This document shows, piece after piece, positions 21,555-32,459 of a stretch of 64,000 bases of DNA (position 1 is the first letter of the stretch; each line of letters begins with the position of its first letter). The notes under the pieces are model-generated. The model saw only the letters and a list, made by a program, of their open reading frames with translations. It was not told the DNA's origin and searched no databases. The stretch lies in the NCBI GenBank assembly GCA_963989245.1, contig OZ022339.1:90057142-90121141 (forward strand), given 5' to 3'. This stretch comes from Nansenia antarctica. Its lineage: Eukaryota > Chordata > Actinopteri > Argentiniformes > Microstomatidae. A program made the position numbers and the translations under genes.

Positions 21555-24345
21555 GTGGGCTGGGGGTGGATGGGAGTCGGCCTTATGGATGGAGGATGGG
21601 AGTCGGCCTTATGGAGGATGGGAGTCGACCTTATGGAGGATGGGAGTCGGCCTTATTGAGGATGGGAGTCGACCTTATGGAGGATGGGAGTCGGCCTTAT
21701 GGAGGATGGGAGTCGGCCTTATGGAGGATGGGAGTCGACCTTATGGAGGTGGGAGTCGGCCTTATGGAGGATGGGAGTCGACCTTATGGAGGTGGGAGTC
21801 GGCCTTATGGAGGATGGGAGTCGACCTTATGGAGGTGGGAGTCGGCCCTGTGGAGGATGGGAGTCGGCCTTATGGAGGTGGGAGTCGGCCTTATGGAGGA
21901 TGGGAGTCGGCCTTATGGAGGATGGGAGTCGACCTTATGGAGGTGGGAGTCGGCCTTATGGAGGATGGGAGTCGGCCTTATGGAGGATGGGAGTCGACCT
22001 TATGGAGGATGGGAGTCGGCCTTATGGAGGATGGGAGTCGACCTTATGGAGGATGGGAGTCGACCTTATGGAGGTGGGAGTCGGCCCTGTGGAGGATGGG
22101 AGTCGGCCTTATGGAGGTGGGAGTCGGCCTTATGGAGGATGGGAGTCGGCCTTATGGAGGATGGGAGTCGGCCCTGTGGCGGATGGGAGTTGGCCCTGTG
22201 GAGGATGGGAGTCGGCCTTATGGAGGATGGGAGTCGGCCTTATGGAGGATGGGAGTCGGCCCTGTGGAGGATGGGAGTCGGCCTTATGGAGGATGGGAGT
22301 CGGCCCTGTGGAGGATGGGAGTTGGCCCTGTGGAGGATGGGAGTCGGCCTTATGGAGGATGGGAGTCGGCCTTATGGAGGATGGGAGTCGGCCCTGTGGA
22401 GGATGGGAGTCGGCCTTATGGAGGATGGGAGTCGGCCCTGTGGAGGATGGGAGTCGGCCTTATGGAGGATGGGAGTCGGCCCTGTGGCGGATGGGAGTTG
22501 GCCCTGTGGAGGATGGGAGTCGGCCTTATGGAGGATGGGAGTCGGCCTTATGGAGGATGGGAGTCGGCCCTGTGGAGGATGGGAGTCGGCCTTATGGAGG
22601 ATGGGAGTCGGCCCTGTGGAGGATGGGAGTTGGCCCTGTGGAGGATGGGAGTCGGCCTTATGGAGGATGGGAGTCGGCCTTATGGAGGATGGGAGTCGGC
22701 CCTGTGGAGGATGGGAGTCGGCCTTATGGAGGATGGGAGTCGGCCCTGTGGAGGATGGGAGTCGGCCTTATGGAGGATGGGAGTCGGCCTTATGGAGGAT
22801 GGGAGTCGGCCTTATGGAGGATGGGAGTCGGCCTTATGGAGGATGGGAGTCGGCCCTGTGGAGGATGGGAGTCGACCTTATGGAGGATGGGAGTCGGCCT
22901 TATGGAGGATGGGAGTCGGCCTTATTGAGGATGGGAGTCGACCTTATGGAGGATGGGAGTCGGCCTTATGGAGGATGGGAGTCGGCCTTATGGAGGATGG
23001 GAGTCGACCTTATGGAGGTGGGAGTCGGCCTTATGGAGGATGGGAGTCGACCTTATGGAGGTGGGAGTCGGCCTTATGGAGGATGGGAGTCGACCTTATG
23101 GAGGTGGGAGTCGGCCCTGTGGAGGATGGGAGTCGGCCTTATGGAGGTGGGAGTCGGCCTTATGGAGGATGGGAGTCGGCCTTATGGAGGATGGGAGTCG
23201 ACCTTATGGAGGTGGGAGTCGGCCTTATGGAGGATGGGAGTCGGCCTTATGGAGGATGGGAGTCGACCTTATGGAGGATGGGAGTCGGCCTTATGGAGGA
23301 TGGGAGTCGACCTTATGGAGGATGGGAGTCGACCTTATGGAGGTGGGAGTCGGCCCTGTGGAGGATGGGAGTCGGCCTTATGGAGGTGGGAGTCGGCCTT
23401 ATGGAGGATGGGAGTCGGCCTTATGGAGGATGGGAGTCGGCCCTGTGGCGGATGGGAGTTGGCCCTGTGGAGGATGGGAGTCGGCCTTATGGAGGATGGG
23501 AGTCGGCCTTATGGAGGATGGGAGTCGGCCCTGTGGAGGATGGGAGTCGGCCTTATGGAGGATGGGAGTCGGCCCTGTGGAGGATGGGAGTTGGCCCTGT
23601 GGAGGATGGGAGTCGGCCTTATGGAGGATGGGAGTCGGCCTTATGGAGGATGGGAGTCGGCCCTGTGGAGGATGGGAGTCGGCCTTATGGAGGATGGGAG
23701 TCGGCCCTGTGGAGGATGGGAGTCGGCCTTATGGAGGATGGGAGTCGGCCCTGTGGCGGATGGGAGTTGGCCCTGTGGAGGATGGGAGTCGGCCTTATGG
23801 AGGATGGGAGTCGGCCTTATGGAGGATGGGAGTCGGCCCTGTGGAGGATGGGAGTCGGCCTTATGGAGGATGGGAGTCGGCCCTGTGGAGGATGGGAGTT
23901 GGCCCTGTGGAGGATGGGAGTCGGCCTTATGGAGGATGGGAGTCGGCCTTATGGAGGATGGGAGTCGGCCCTGTGGAGGATGGGAGTCGGCCTTATGGAG
24001 GATGGGAGTCGGCCCTGTGGAGGATGGGAGTCGGCCTTATGGAGGATGGGAGTCGGCCTTATGGAGGATGGGAGTCGGCCTTATGGAGGATGGGAGTCGG
24101 CCTTATGGAGGATGGGAGTCGGCCCTGTGGAGGATGGGAGTCGACCTTATGGAGGATGGGAGTCGGCCTTATGGAGGATGGGAGTTGGCCCTGTGGAGGA
24201 TGGGAGTCGGCCTTATGGAGGATGGGAGTCGGCCTTATGGAGGATGGGAGTCGGCCTTATGGAGGATGGGAGTCGGCCCTGTGGAGGATGGGAGTCGGCC
24301 TTATGGAGGATGGGAGTCGGCCCTGTGGAGGATGGGAGTCGGCCG
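21555..24345. repeat. 22-bp minisatellite with 308-bp and 1269-bp higher-order repeats
   Basis: About 127 copies of a unit reading GGATGGGAGTCGGCCTTATG plus GA, with 20-bp variants (GGTGGGAG), CCCTGTGG and GTCGACC alleles. The rare variant GTGGCGGATGGGAGTTGG occurs at 22180, 22488, 23449 and 23757 (position of the variant C). The spacings are 308 bp (14 units) and exactly 1269 bp. The first half (from 21684) and the second half (from 22953) share the same order of variants. A 967-codon open frame through the array is an artefact of a stop-free unit. Confidence 0.97.
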
Positions 24346-24664
24346 TGCCATATGGTGGTGGTGAGACGCCAGGTCCCTGGGGGGGGCGACCGTATGCTGA
24401 CAGGAAGCGTACAGACGGACGCAGAACCACACTGAACCGGAGTGGAGGAGGGTCATCTGTTCTGCCACACAGATAAAAAAAGATGGAGGAGGAGAAATGA
24501 CACATACAAGAGAAACGAGTGTCATTCCTCCTCCCAGTGTAACAGAGAGACAGGTTGTGGTGACGAGGTTAAGACCTTCAAAACCAGATGACAGAGACGT
24601 AACGTTTCAGATTGTAACGTTTCACTGGGTCCAGAGACGACATAAACCTCTGCTGATATCTGCC
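24346..24664. other. No gene recognised
   Basis: Unique flank of the 22-bp array. Small ORFs have no recognisable domain. Confidence 0.45.
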
Positions 24665-24830
24665 GTTTCCCACTGTACTATAATACACAGTAATATCTAT
24701 AATACACAGTAATATCTATAATACACATAATACACAGTAATACCTATAATACACAGTAATTTCGATAATACACAGTAATATCTATAATACACAGTAATAT
24801 CTATAATACACAGTAATATCTCTCCAGTGG
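24665..24830. repeat. 19-bp AT-rich minisatellite (AATATCTATAATACACAGT)
   Basis: Eight copies with one deletion and one TTTCGATAA variant. Confidence 0.95.
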
Positions 24831-25102
24831 TTCGATGCTGTGCTATGGTATTAGCGTGTTGATGTACGCCCACTCTGTTGTGAAATCGCAGCTTGTTACA
24901 GTTATGAGGCAAATCCAAACTATCCATATCACATGTATTATTATTACCTGTTCACTTGACATATCTGGACCGTATCTTAGTGGTCAGGATAGACGGTTAT
25001 GCGATGGAAGCTGTGGCTAGTAAGACTTGTAAACACGCAGCTGGTTGTTGTTGTAATTTGGCTTGTGGCCTTAGGGGAGGCAGACTTCAGGATCTGCTCC
25101 TT
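24831..25102. other. No gene recognised
   Basis: Unique-looking spacer between two minisatellites. Confidence 0.4.
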
Positions 25103-25426
25103 CAACACCAGTATGATAGGATCTGCTGTCTCTATAACACCAGTATGATAGGATCTGCTGTCTCTATAACACCAGTATGATAGGATCTGCTGTCTCTATA
25201 ACACCAGGATGTGATGGGATCTGCTGTCTCTATAACACCAGTATGATAGGATCTGCTGTCTCTATAACACCAGGATGTGATGGGATCTGCTGTCTCTATA
25301 ACACCAGTATGATAGGATCTGCTGTCTCTATAACACCAGGATGTGATGGGATCTGCTGTCTCTATAACACCAGTATGATAGGATCTGCTGTCTCTATAAC
25401 ACCAGTATGATAGGATCTGCTGTCCC
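25103..25426. repeat. 32/34-bp minisatellite (GGATCTGCTGTCTCTATAAC)
   Basis: Ten copies. Units with GTATGATA (32 bp) and units with GGATGTGATG (34 bp) alternate in the middle, a two-unit higher-order repeat. Confidence 0.96.
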
Positions 25427-25744
25427 AGTATGTGGTAGAACCTTATAACTCTAAGCTCATGAGTTCCTATCTCCGTTTTGGGTAGTTCAGAGATATTGAG
25501 CGTCAAAGTTTTTACATTCCATTATGTGTTGTGAGATGGAACCTTTGTATTTTATTAATTACTAACTCAAAAATTTCAACATTTTAAAAATAACACCACA
25601 CAGGCATTAATAAACACCTAATGGATCAGATTATGTAGAAAACTCAATTTTGACCAAAAATGGAGATAGAACCTTATAATTCTAACGTCACGATCTGTTG
25701 TCTTTCTGCATCCCTCTCAACCACCTTATTGAGTTCTGCTCCAG
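25427..25744. other. No gene recognised
   Basis: AT-rich unique sequence. GAACCTTATAA(C/T)TCTAA occurs at 25439 and 25669, a 230-bp-spaced short repeat. Confidence 0.45.
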
Positions 25745-26215
25745 CAGCTCCCAGATCACATCCAGACTCACTGGGGTTCAGAACTCATCCAGACTCACTG
25801 GGGTTCAGATCTCATCCAGACTCACTGGGGTTCAGATCTCATCCAGACTCACTGGGGTTCAGATCTCATCCAGACTCACTGGGGTTCAGATCTCATCCAG
25901 ACTCACTGGGGTTCAGATCTCATCCAGACTCACTGGGGTTCAGATCTCATCCAGACTCACTGGGGTTCAGATCACAGTCAGACTCACTGGGGTCCAGATC
26001 ACATCCAGACTCACTGGGGTCCAGATCACAGTCAGACTCACTGGGGTCCAGATCACAGTCAGACTCACTGGGGTCCAGATCACATCCAGACTCACTGGGG
26101 TCCAGATCGCAGTCAGACTCACTGGGGTCCAGATCACAGTCAGACTCACTGGGGTTCAGATCTCATCCAGACTCACTGGGGTTCAGGTCACTCACATCCA
26201 GACTCACTGGGGTTT
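25745..26215. repeat. 27-bp minisatellite (AGACTCACTGGGGTTCAGAT)
   Basis: About 17 copies. The left block has CTCATCC, while the middle block mixes CACATCC, CACAGTC and GGTCCAG variants. All three frames are open in places, so apparent ORFs are artefacts. Confidence 0.97.
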
Positions 26216-26255
26216 GACGTTCTTAAACCGTTCACATTCTGTTCCTGTTTGTTTG

Positions 26256-26492
26256 GATGATGATGATGATGATGATGGTGAGATGATGATGATGATGATG
26301 GTGAGGTGATGAAGGTGAGATGATGATGGTGAGATGATGATGGTGAGATGATGAAGGTGAGATGATGATGATGGTGAGGTGATGATGGTGAGGTGATGAA
26401 GGTGAGATGATGATGGTGAGATGATGAAGGTGAGATGATGATGTTGAGATGATGATGGTGAGGTGATGAAGGTGAGATGATGATGTTGAGAC
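26256..26492. repeat. GATGATGATGGTGA trinucleotide-type array
   Basis: Imperfect repeats of GATGATGATGGTGAGATGAT and GATGAAGGTGA. The unit length varies in multiples of three. Confidence 0.95.
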
Positions 26493-26549
26493 ATCCAGAG
26501 AAGTTAAATACAATAAAAGCCTTCTGGGAGGAATCTGAAAGTCTAAGTA

Positions 26550-28085
26550 AAGGCTAGGTGAGGGTGAGGGTTAGGGTTAGGGTTAGGGTTAGGGGATAGT
26601 AAAGGCTAGGTGAGGGTTAGGGTTAGGGGATAGTAAAGGCTAGGTTAGGGTTAGGGTTAGGGTTAGGGGATAGTAAAGGCTAGGTGAGGGTTAGGGGATA
26701 GTAACGGCTAGGTGAGGGTTAGGGTTAGGGGATAGTAAAGGCTAGGTTAGGGTTAGGGGATAGTAAAGGCTAGGTGAGGGTTAGGGGATAGGTTGTGCTG
26801 ATAGTAAAGGCTAGGTGAGGGTTAGGGGATAGGTTGTGCTGATAGTAAAGGCTAGGTTAGGGGATAGGTGGTGCTGATAGTAAAGGCTAGGTTAGGGGAT
26901 AGGTGGTGCTGATAGTAAAGGCTAGGTTAGGGGATAGGAGGTGCTGATAGTAAAGGCTAGGTTAGGGGATAGGTGGTGCTGATAGTAAAGGCTAGGTTAG
27001 GGGATAGGTGGTGCTGATAGTAAAGGCTAGGTTAGGGGATAGGTGGTGCTGATAGTAAAGGCTAGGTTAGGGGATAGGTGGTGCTGATAGTAAAGGCTAG
27101 GTTAGGGGATAGGAGGTGCTGATAGTAAAGGCTAGGTTAGGGGATAGGTTGTGCTGATAGTAAAGGCTAGGTTAGGGGATAGGTTGTGCTGTTAGTAAAG
27201 GCTAGGTTAGGGGATAGTAAAGGCTAGGTTAGGGGATAGGTGGTGCTGATAGTAAAGGCTAGGTTAGGGGATAGTAAAGGCTAGGTTAGGGTTAGGGGAT
27301 AGTAAAGGCTAGGTGAGGGTTAGGGGATAGTAAAGGCTAGGTGAGGGTTAGGGGATAGGTTGTGCTGATAGTAAAGGCTAGGTTAGGGTTAGGGGATAGG
27401 TTGTGCTGATAGTAAAGGCTAGGTTAGGGGATAGGTTGTGCTGATAGTAAAGGCTAGGTTAGGGGATAGGTGGTGCTGATAGTAAAGGCTAGGTTAGGGG
27501 ATAGGTGGTGCTGATAGTAAAGGCTAGGTTAGGGGATAGTAAAGGCTAGGTTAGGGTTAGGGGATAGGTGGTGCTGATAGTAAAGGCTAGGTTAGGGTTA
27601 GGGGATAGGTTGTGCTGATAGTAAAGGCTAGGTTAGGGGATAGGTTGTCCTGGTCAGATGTAAAGGTTAGGGGATAGGTTGTGCTGATAGTAAAGGCTAG
27701 GTTAGGGTTAGGGGATAGGTTGTGCTGATAGTAAAGGGTTAGGGTTAACCTAGACCTGAAGAACATAGGTTAGGTTAGGGTTATCCAAGACCTGAAGAAC
27801 ATCGTGGTGAGCTGGCAAGAAACAAAGGCCCAGGCCCAAAAGAGAGTGAGATGGAGAGCTCTGGTGGACGCCCTATGCCCCTCAACGGGGTGAAGAGGAC
27901 TAACTAACTAGGGTTAGGGGATAAGTTGTGCTGATAGTAAAGGCTAGGTTAGGGTTAGGGGATAGGTTATGCTGATAGTAAAGGCTAGGTTAGGGTTAGG
28001 GGATAGGTTATGCTGATAGTAAAGGCTAGGTTAGGGGATAGGTTGTGCTGGTCAGATGTAAAGGTTAGGGGATAGGTTGTCCTGG
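26550..28085. repeat. 36-bp minisatellite rich in TTAGGG
   Basis: About 45 irregular copies of a unit containing GCTGATAGTAAAGGCTAGG, TTAGGGGATAGG and TGGT. At the left edge it reads (GGGTTA)n joined to GGGATAGTAAAGG, so a telomere-like seed seems to have captured a flanking segment. The array is interrupted at about 27735-27905 by foreign sequence. Confidence 0.96.
27735..27906 (+). mobile_element. Insert in the 36-bp array, possible LINE ORF end
   Basis: Non-repeat sequence with two copies of AGACCTGAAGAACAT, then a frame reading KRVRWRALVDALCPS. That resembles the C-terminal tail of endonuclease/RT proteins of fish LINEs. The match is by eye and short. It is bounded by array units on both sides. 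Confidence 0.35.
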
Positions 28086-28469
28086 TCAGATGGACGGTGT
28101 TTTGTCTGACCTTTCAGATGGACTCTCAGACCTCAGCGCCATCTGGGCCCACCGGGCAGCACTAATCCCAGAGACACGCAGCAGAAACATTCCCTTCCAG
28201 AAACACACAAACATTTTCCTCAGGAATATCTGTCACAATTCCCATTTTCTACTCTTTCTCCCATTTGCATTGTCTACCCCTCCCTTCATGTTAATAATGT
28301 ATGCTTTAACGCTACAGGTTGCCACACACTCTTTACTTTACATGCAATTACATGAATCACCACCACTTCTCATGGACAGACAACCTGTAGAGTTCCAAAG
28401 TCCCATTAAATTAAACCATAATTAAACAATTAAAACAATTAAATAATTTAATATTTTAATCTGTGATTT
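28086..28469. other. No gene recognised
   Basis: Unique-looking sequence. An ORF of 111 codons (28090-28425) shows no domain I recognise. The AT-rich end (28415-28470) leads into a LINE relic. Confidence 0.4.
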
Positions 28470-28755
28470 CATAAAATAACTTTTCCAGCATTAAGTTCCA
28501 ACAAATCAGCCCAACAAATACAACATACAACAGTGTCATCGGCATATAGATGCAGGTTATATAATGATTTATAGATCCATAAAAATCCAATATTGTTGAT
28601 GTAAATAGTCAAAAGGAACTGGACCAAGAATCAATCCTTGTGGGACACCCTTTGTTATTCCTAAAATCAGATTTAACACCATCAGTTAAGACACTGCGTT
28701 CTACATGAAGCCTGAGCCAGGCCTATTTCACACAACCTCTGAATTAGCAGGTCAT
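28470..28755 (-). pseudogene. LINE reverse-transcriptase relic (YADD region)
   Basis: On the minus strand, pieces in different frames read LLIQRLCEIGLAQAS, then VLTDGVKSDF, then GVPQG, then LHLYADDTVV at about 28530-28550. These are the order and motifs of a LINE RT palm (GVPQGS...YADD). Several frameshifts and stops separate them. Confidence 0.65.
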
Positions 28756-28912
28756 TAGCAGGTCATTAGCAGGTCATTAGCAGGTCTGTAATAATTAGTA
28801 TAGAATAGGAAGATAAAAAGGTTCTTAGTTGGGAGTTTACCAGGGAAGGCGTGGTAGCATGGTAGCGTGGTAGCATGGTAGTGTGGTAGCATAGTAGCAT
28901 GGTAGCTTGGAT
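28738..28912. repeat. GCAGGTCATTA and GGTAGCATGGTAGC short arrays
   Basis: Four copies of an 11-bp unit, TTAGCAGGTCA, at 28742-28788, and about six copies of a 9-10 bp GTGGTAGCAT unit at 28850-28912. Confidence 0.9.
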
Positions 28913-30190
28913 ATTGAGCGGTAGATAATGGTGTTCCTCTGTGACTCTATGACAGTGCACACCTACCACAGACTCTCTACATGTGTTCATTTGCTTGTTC
29001 CCACTTGCCAGGCTGTTGTGTGTCGTGTCGGCACTGCGAGAGGAAGCAGAGAGAATACTTTGCCCCCTGTTGAGTCAAAGCCTATTTTATCTTTGGCTCC
29101 ACAACAAAAGCAGGAATACAGAAAGAAACACAAAGATTTACTGAGAAAGGAAGCATGAATAACCAGGAGCTTAGGGAGCCTGCTCCTCCTCAGATCTGCA
29201 CTGCAGCGTAGTGTGTGTAGATCGTCCCTGGTTCTCTTTCATCTGGTATCTTCATTTCCACTGATGTCTTGACTCTCCTCTGGTTCTCTTGTGTGTCATG
29301 GAGGTTTCGCAAATGTTTTGTTTGTTTATTTTTAATGGCTATTCTGTTCTGTATGTATCACTATCATAATCAATAGTCCCTGCGTTCTTGTCCTAGATTT
29401 ATTTTTGCTCTACCTTCATCTACTTCCCTTATGTAGAAACCCAACTCTCTCACTCCCTCTCCCTCCCCCCGGTGAATGAGTTACAGTGACTGATCAAAGA
29501 CATCTTCCCTCATTGTGATGGAGGAACACAAAGGAGCTTCAGGATAGAGTATTTCTCCTGGGGATCGTCTCTTTAGACAGCCAGCCCAGCTTTCACTATT
29601 CCTCTCCTTTCTCATCAGTAATTTGTTTTGCGGCGAACTCCCAAAAATCAATGTCGGTTGGAACCCTTCAGCAGACGAAAGGCTACTTGAAAGTGAATTA
29701 GAGACACAGAGATGGCTTTGTCTCAAAGCAACTGCCAAGTTTAAGATTATCCCCCCCAAAATCACTCAGTGATTTCTAATGATGTTCAAAGGTCATATGG
29801 TTGATTGGGTTTATGGCACCACAACAAAGTGATGGAACAAACAAGCCAGACTGGCAGCCTGGTAGTCAAACCTTGGGTAAACAAACTGTACTGACGTGGC
29901 TCTGCGTGTCTCTCTGTCTGATTTATGGTGGTTTGATGCAGCTTTGATGCAGGACAGGTGTTTGGTGTCTCTTATTAAACGGTCTGAAGTGTGTAAGCGC
30001 TTCCCAAATGAATGATTCATCACCAGCACTCAGAGATGCACCTCAGTTCACCCCCCTAACTTATGAACCATTAGAGCAGGAGGCTTCAACAAGGTGTCGC
30101 CCTGGTTTCTGCTCTCAATTCATCTCACCGTTGATTTTATTGGGGGGGAGGCGGAAGGGGGGACACACACTACCGGGGGACGATGACGAC
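28913..30190. other. About 1.3 kb of unique sequence, no gene recognised
   Basis: The longest stretch without obvious repeats in the first half. No frame shows a known domain or a convincing splice-bounded exon. It lies in what I infer to be lhfpl6 intron, so conserved noncoding sequence is possible. Confidence 0.45.

Positions 30191-30238
<48 letters not shown>
30191..30238. repeat. (CA)n microsatellite
   Basis: About 23 CA dinucleotides, flanked on both sides by an ACACACTACCGGGGG duplication (30163-30180 and 30233-30250). Confidence 0.97.
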
Positions 30239-30239
<1 letters not shown>

Positions 30240-30804
30240 CCGGGGGGGGAGGGAAACACACTACCAGACCGTTGAGGGATGGACAGACCCTGGGCGAGAT
30301 ACTCTAATCTCATTTATATTTTGATATGACTTACAAGTCGAAAGAACGGTATTATAATTATATAACACATAAAAACATCCTCTCATGGGTGATGAATTAT
30401 GATGCAATTCTGAACCAAAAACTGTTTCTCATTCACAGTCTCACTGTAGTCTCACTGTAGTCTCACTGTAGGCACGCTAGGAGGCAGATGGACAAGTAAA
30501 GCTAAACCCAGACCCTCGTTCTCCTCAACATCTCTGGTCGTCAGATCACAGAGCAGAGAGGACGTGATGACATTGAGGATGGGGGATGGGGGGATTGGGG
30601 GGATGGGCGTTTCTCATTGTTCCTCCCCCTCCTCTGGGCCTATCTGGTGGGCTGGGTTTGACCTCCCCTCCGACAGGAAACTCCCATGTTCCCACAGACA
30701 TCAGCGATTGTCTCCTAATTAATTGGCTGCATACTGATGAGGCGCCCCAGGGTAGCAGGCTGGGGGGGCAGAGGGCTTCCCTCAGCAGACACACAACTGG
30801 TTCA
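30239..30804. other. No gene recognised
   Basis: Unique-looking, with a GTCTCACTGTA triplet at 30439-30472. No coding feature supported. Confidence 0.45.
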
Positions 30805-31294
30805 GTCACATTAGGATTTAGGATAGGACACATTAGGATAGGACACATTAGGATAGGACACATTAGGACACATTAGGATAGGACACATTAGGACACATTA
30901 GGATAGGACACATTAGGATAGGACACATTAGGATAGGACACATTAGGACACATTATGATAGGACACATTAGGACACATTAGGATAGGACACATTAGGACA
31001 CATTAGGACAGGACACATTAGGATAGGACACATTAGGACAGGACACATTAGGATAGGACACATTAGGACAGGACACATTAGGATAGGACACATTAGGACA
31101 CATTAGGACACATTAGGACAGGACACATTAGGATAGGACACATTAGGATAGGACACATTAGGACACATTAGGATAGGACACATTAGGATAGGACACATTA
31201 GGATAGGACACATTAGGACACATTAGGATAGGACACATTAGGACAGGACACATTAGGATAGGACACATTAGGATAGGACACATTAGGATAGGAC
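30805..31294. repeat. 10/15-bp minisatellite (ACACATTAGGATAGG), left part
   Basis: A mix of ACACATTAGGATAGG (15 bp) and ACACATTAGG (10 bp) units, plus GACAGG variants. The array is split by a hAT-like insertion and resumes at 32460. Confidence 0.97.
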
Positions 31295-31962
31295 TAGGGC
31301 TGCACGATTTGGGGAAAAAATCGAATTGCGATTATTTGGACAGATATCGCGATTGCGATTAATTTGCGATTAATTTATTTTTAAATAGCAAAAAAAAAAA
31401 AAAAAAAAAAAAGGGACTTTTTGTAAAGTGTGGCCATATCTCCGGCTAGGAAGGTCGTATCAACGTGCAGTTTGTTTGTACGTCTTCAGGGGACTTAGAG
31501 GCTCCCTCCTCTAGCACCCCCACAGCCCGAGCTACATTGGGTTGCTTTAAAGTTGGGTTGCTTTAAAATCAAGCTTCAGATTAAAACATGTGATGGAGCA
31601 TTACTAACCTGACTCAGGTGGTTTGTTTCACACAACCATCTAGGAAAGCTTAATTGGAAGCTGTTTGGAAAAGGGCAGGTACTTTCAAAAAATACTTGGC
31701 AGGTGATTGGATGAATCTATCTATCACCTATTTTCAGAGAGCATTACCACATGATACCATCAAACTATTAACTGCTCTAATTCTAATGCAAGGATGAGAA
31801 CTTAAAAGATATGAATTGGGACAACATATTTATTTATGTTTTTTTTAAACAGCAACACCATTTTGTTTCTCTCAACAAGTGTCTTTTTTTTACGTTCATT
31901 GACGTTGACGTTCATTGACGTTGAATCTGACGCGCTGTATGACGTATCCCATACGGGTAGTG

Positions 31963-32162
31963 GTGTTTCTCAACCCTCTCCTCGGGGCGCCCCAGCCGCT
32001 CCACATATTTGATCTGTTCCACCACCAGCACACCTGATTCAACTAATCAAGTCCAAAGCAATTATGATTTGGACTTGATTAGTTGAATCAGGTGTGCTGG
32101 TGGTGGAACAGATCAAATATGTGGAGCGGCTGGGGCGCCCCGAGGAGAGGGTTGAGAAACAC
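31963..32162. repeat. Perfect palindrome: 95-bp arms, 10-bp loop
   Basis: The left arm (31963-32057) starts GTGTTTCTCAACCCTCTCC. The right arm (32068-32162) is its exact reverse complement, with loop GCAATTATGA. TAGTG flanks it on both sides (31958-31962 and 32164-32168). It is likely a fold-back MITE; terminal TTTCTCAACC is seen in several hAT families. Confidence 0.95.
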
Positions 32163-32333
32163 ATAGTGAGTTGGACTTGTGATCGGAAGGTTGTGAGTTC
32201 AAATCCCGCCTGAAACCACACCACTACTAGTGTGCCCTTGAGTAAGGCACTTAGCCCTCAGTTACTCCAGGGGGAATGTCCCTGTAATTCGTATTTGTAA
32301 ATCGCTTTGGATTAAAAAAGAGTCTGCTAAATG

Positions 32334-32372
<39 letters not shown>
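32163..32372 (+). mobile_element. tRNA-derived SINE, head truncated
   Basis: B-box region GGTTGTGAGTTCAAATCCC, then TGCCCTTGAGTAAGGCACTT and AATCGCTTTGGATTAAAAAA, GTCTGCTAAATGGC and a poly-A of about 35 (32336-32370). The tail is the common fish SINE 3' module. The A box is absent; the palindrome sits where it should be. Confidence 0.82.
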
Positions 32373-32459
32373 GCAGGCAAATCGCAGGCTTTGCGATTAG
32401 CTAATCGCGACATTTCAAATCGCGATTTCGATTTAAAATCGATTAATCGTGCAGCCCTA

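Larger units (their letters stand above)
31295..32459. mobile_element. Non-autonomous hAT-like element (1165 bp) with composite inside
   Basis: Termini TAGGGCTGCACGATT (left) and AATCGTGCAGCCCTA (right) are perfect 15-bp inverted repeats. Subterminal ATTGCGATT/AATCGCGA motifs occur at both ends. The 8-bp GATAGGAC is present on both sides (31287-31294 and 32460-32467), in agreement with a hAT TSD, though it is also a repeat-unit sequence. No transposase lies inside. The interior holds an A-run, a perfect palindrome and a SINE. Confidence 0.9.

Noticed and set aside
21532..24435. 967-codon open reading frame, and overlapping 932-, 507- and 414-codon frames
   Set aside because: They lie wholly in a stop-free 22-bp minisatellite; a period not divisible by three opens all plus frames. 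No start context, domain or splice signal.
28090..28425. 111-codon ORF as a host exon
   Set aside because: No recognisable domain or splice-site frame; it begins in the minisatellite edge.
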